45,490 nucleotides of DNA from Vagococcus elongatus. Lineage in GTDB: Bacteria; Bacillota; Bacilli; Lactobacillales; Vagococcaceae. Both the position numbers and the translations under genes were made by a program. The DNA lies in NCBI RefSeq assembly GCF_003987645.1, contig NZ_NGKA01000022.1:1-45490 (forward strand), given 5' to 3'. This document shows, in pieces, positions 43,602-45,490 of the stretch (positions are counted from its first letter, which is position 1; the number at the start of each line of letters is the position of its first letter). The notes beneath the pieces are model-generated. The model worked only from the letters and a program-made list of their open reading frames with translations, was not told where the DNA came from and ran no database searches.

Positions 43602-43885
43602 TTGATGTAAAACTCTTGATAAAAAATTCGAAAGCACTATGAATAGAATACCGATAAATTAATATAAAATCAGCGGAAAAAATGGACTGTCTGTTAACAA
43701 AAACCAAGCATATCCGTTAATTGAGAGTTACTTGGGTCAGGTTTCCATTGCAGTTGCACTTGGCACGATCTATATCTGATGACATATCTTTTTAGACCAG
43801 TCAACGATAAACCTTTAGCAAATTGAAATATAAAGTTTTAGACACAAATCTTGTCATCAATTGAACTCTAGCTCCCCATAATAGT

Positions 43886-43920
43886 AAGACTTCCTGTTCT
43901 TTGAGAACAGGAAGTCTTTA
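43886..43920. terminator. Strong terminator, probably of a lost minus-strand gene
   Basis: AAGACTTCCTGTTCT (43886-43900) pairs perfectly with AGAACAGGAAGTCTT (43904-43918) around a TTG loop. It lies 13 bases past the stop codon of the decayed minus-strand frame, and could also serve the cysteine desulfurase gene. Confidence 0.75.
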
Positions 43921-43932
43921 TTGAGACAACTC

Positions 43933-44075
43933 CTATGGCAACAGTAAATCTTGGTAATTTTTTTCTTTCACGAATTCATCCGCTAACTTATCAAGATATC
44001 AGGATGTCCTACATCAGAAAAACTTCTATCTCCCCCTGAAGACGGCACCACAAACTCTTTTTTTAGCAATTTGCG
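43933..44075 (-). pseudogene. Possible gene remnant, unrecognised
   Basis: On the minus strand one frame reads RKLLKKEFVVPSSGGDRSFS and continues DVGHPDILIS before a stop. A second frame picks up as DKLADEFVKEKNYQDLLLP and ends at 43933, just before a strong terminator. A single frameshift would join them into a protein-like C-terminus. I cannot name the family, and the frames are short enough to be chance. Confidence 0.3.
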
Positions 44076-44110
44076 TCAACTTTCTTTATCTTGATTATGC
44101 TGAAAACAAA

Positions 44111-45256
44111 TTATCCACTTAGTCGAGAAACCAATTCCACAAGCGTATTAGCAAAAGCTTGAATATCTTCTTCAGTCAGTCCTATTCCAAAACTAATCCT
44201 GATAGAAGTATTAATAATCGAACTATCTGCACCATACATGGCAACTAATACGTGGGAAGGATCTATCGTGCCCGCCGTACAAGCTGACCCTGCCGAAACT
44301 GCAAAGCCTCTCAAATCAAGATTAGTCAGCAGCATTTCGCTAGAGACTCCCGAAAATGACAGGTTGAGAATATGAGGGGACTGGTCAACTGTTTGACCGT
44401 TAACACTAAAGTCGAGATGATTTTTTGATAAAGTATCAAGAATGATATTACGATAAAGTTGATAGCTATCAAAATTGTTCTTCTTTTTCTGTGCTGTCAA
44501 TAAAGACACTGCTTTCGCAAATCCCGCAATAGCAGGAATGTTTTCTGTTCCTGCCCTTTTTTTATTCTCCTGCTCTCCCCCGTGAATCAAAGGTGAGATA
44601 ATCATTCCTTTTTGGACATATAAAAAACCAAGCCCTTTTGGACCGTTTATTTTATGAGCACCCGCTGACAGTAAGTCAACTTGCCAATCATGAACATCAA
44701 TTTCTTGCAATCCATAAGCTTGCACAGCATCTGTATGGAACAAAGCTTGATGGTCTTTCAACAGTTCCCCGATGTCACGAATAGGAAATATTGCACCTGT
44801 TTCATTGTTTGTGTGCATCAAAGAAACTAAGATGGTATCTTCCCGCAAGGCGTTTGCCACGTCTGCTACACTGAGTTCACCCGATGAGGTTACTGGCAAA
44901 TAAGTCACTTCGAATCCTTTTTTTTCTAGATATTTAAAAGTTTTTAAAACAGCTGAGTGCTCTACCTGACTTGTGATTAGATGTTTACCCAGATGAGCAT
45001 AATTTTCAGCTGTTTTCAAAATAGCTAAATTATCACTTTCACTACCGCTGCCAGTGAAGATTATCTCGTTAGATTCTGCGCCGATACTTTTGGCAATAAT
45101 CTCACGGGAATTTTCCAAAACTCCTTGAGCAGATTGTCCGAATCGGTGAAGACTGGACGGATTACCAAAAGTGTCTTTCATCACTGTGTACATTTCTTCG
45201 ATTACTTCGGGCGCTAGCGGTGTGGTCGCTGCATGGTCCAAATAGATGGATTTCAC
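44111..45256 (-). CDS. Cysteine desulfurase (NifS/IscS family)
   Basis: This 381-residue PLP enzyme removes sulfur (or selenium) from cysteine (or selenocysteine) and holds it on a cysteine. It begins IYLDHAATTPLAPEVIEEM. The PLP lysine is in SAGAHKINGPKGLGFLYV, preceded by LFHTDAVQAYG, and the catalytic cysteine is in SAGSACTAGTIDPSHVL. It is of the IscS/NifS type used for tRNA thiolation or Fe-S clusters. The start is a GTG at 45256, with only a weak site upstream. Whether it also serves selD, 34 kb away, is open. Confidence 0.93.
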   Translation of the reverse strand: MKSIYLDHAATTPLAPEVIEEMYTVMKDTFGNPSSLHRFGQSAQGVLENSREIIAKSIGAESNEIIFTGSGSESDNLAILKTAENYAHLGKHLITSQVEHSAVLKTFKYLEKKGFEVTYLPVTSSGELSVADVANALREDTILVSLMHTNNETGAIFPIRDIGELLKDHQALFHTDAVQAYGLQEIDVHDWQVDLLSAGAHKINGPKGLGFLYVQKGMIISPLIHGGEQENKKRAGTENIPAIAGFAKAVSLLTAQKKKNNFDSYQLYRNIILDTLSKNHLDFSVNGQTVDQSPHILNLSFSGVSSEMLLTNLDLRGFAVSAGSACTAGTIDPSHVLVAMYGADSSIINTSIRISFGIGLTEEDIQAFANTLVELVSRLSG

Positions 45257-45293
45257 TTATATCATCTCACTTTTACTTACATTTTACTTTTTT

Positions 45294-45322
45294 ATCATAT
45301 AGGTAAATAGGTAGAAATGCAA
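45294..45322 (-). promoter_or_regulatory. Probable promoter of the cysteine desulfurase gene
   Basis: On the minus strand TTGCAT (45322-45317) and TATGAT (45299-45294) are 17 bases apart, giving a leader of about 30 bases before the GTG start. Confidence 0.55.
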
Positions 45323-45457
45323 AGACAAAGAATCCAATCACAAACGGAAGTTTTGTTTAATAACGCCGATAGTAAAATTAAGCTAGACAAATAAAAAAAG
45401 TCATCTGTGCTACACTCAAGATAGTTCCATCCAAAGAATTATAAGGAGTGAGTACAA

Positions 45458-45490
45458 ATGACCTACACCCATCTTACACCAAACGAACTC
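45458..45490 (+). mobile_element. Start of an IS30-family transposase, cut by the window edge
   Basis: The frame begins MTYTHLTPNEL after an AAGGAGTG ribosome site and runs off the window. That start is typical of IS30-family transposases of enterococci and lactobacilli. The left end of the element should lie between about 45370 and 45440; I could not fix its inverted repeat without the other end. Confidence 0.7.

Larger units (their letters stand above)
43543..44110. other. Non-coding stretch with decayed sequence
   Basis: This gap of 568 bases holds an inverted repeat without a T-run (43568-43601), which may end the deoB transcript, and a strong terminator (43886-43918). A possible broken minus-strand gene sits at 43933-44075. 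I see nothing convincing in 43602-43885. Confidence 0.5.

Noticed and set aside
1-45490. CRISPR array, tRNA or rRNA genes, prophage
   Set aside because: No regularly spaced repeats, no cloverleaf sequences and no phage structural genes were seen.

Overview
The window is about 45 kb of low-GC Firmicutes DNA, most likely from an Enterococcus. The gene set matches the orphan-selD, selenium-dependent molybdenum hydroxylase locus known from Enterococcus faecalis. The protein style, AGGAGG-type ribosome sites and an IS30-type transposase start at the right edge also fit. The species cannot be fixed from sequence alone. No tRNA, rRNA, CRISPR array, prophage or replication origin was seen.

Layout, left to right. 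(1) 0.3-6.8 kb, minus strand: a low-potential electron operon transcribed flavodoxin, Nfn/SudB-like subunit, GltA/NfnB-like subunit, pyruvate:flavodoxin oxidoreductase. (2) 6.9-13.8 kb, minus: a selenium/molybdenum hydroxylase operon transcribed xdh, mocA, selD, yedF, a DUF3343 gene, yqeC, yqeB. No selA, selB or tRNA-Sec is present, so selenium presumably serves the cofactor. (3) 13.8-18.9 kb, minus: a ModE-type HTH gene with a ModE-like palindrome in its promoter, then xdhC, a BtuCD/FecCD-type ABC transporter, a DUF364 gene and a lipoprotein. This is a candidate molybdate (or related oxyanion) uptake unit. (4) 18.9-32.0 kb, minus: a long purine-catabolic operon transcribed ssnA, ygfK, hydantoinase, dpaL (ygeX), ygeY, ygeW, arcC, ridA, a xanthine/urate-type permease and a THEP1-type NTPase. 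A YheO-type regulator diverges from it. (5) 33.3-43.5 kb: nucleoside uptake and salvage, with BMP lipoprotein, ABC ATPase, two permeases and deoC on minus, a ROK regulator on minus, and punA, an EamA exporter and deoB on plus. (6) 43.5-45.5 kb: decayed DNA, a cysteine desulfurase and the IS30 edge.

The parts form one metabolic story. Nucleosides are imported and split by PunA. The sugar goes through DeoB and DeoC, and the base goes to the Se-Mo hydroxylase and the purine operon. The enzyme set fits reductive dismantling of urate: YgfK (a rearranged dihydropyrimidine-dehydrogenase-like flavoprotein) reduces the ring, the hydantoinase opens it, YgeY and YgeW remove carbamoyl groups, ArcC makes ATP, and DpaL turns 2,3-diaminopropionate into pyruvate. 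The leftmost operon could oxidise that pyruvate and return electrons as reduced flavodoxin and NADPH. This closed carbon and redox loop is my inference from gene content. A broken IS21-type istB fragment lies between the purine and nucleoside blocks, which suggests the region was assembled from modules.
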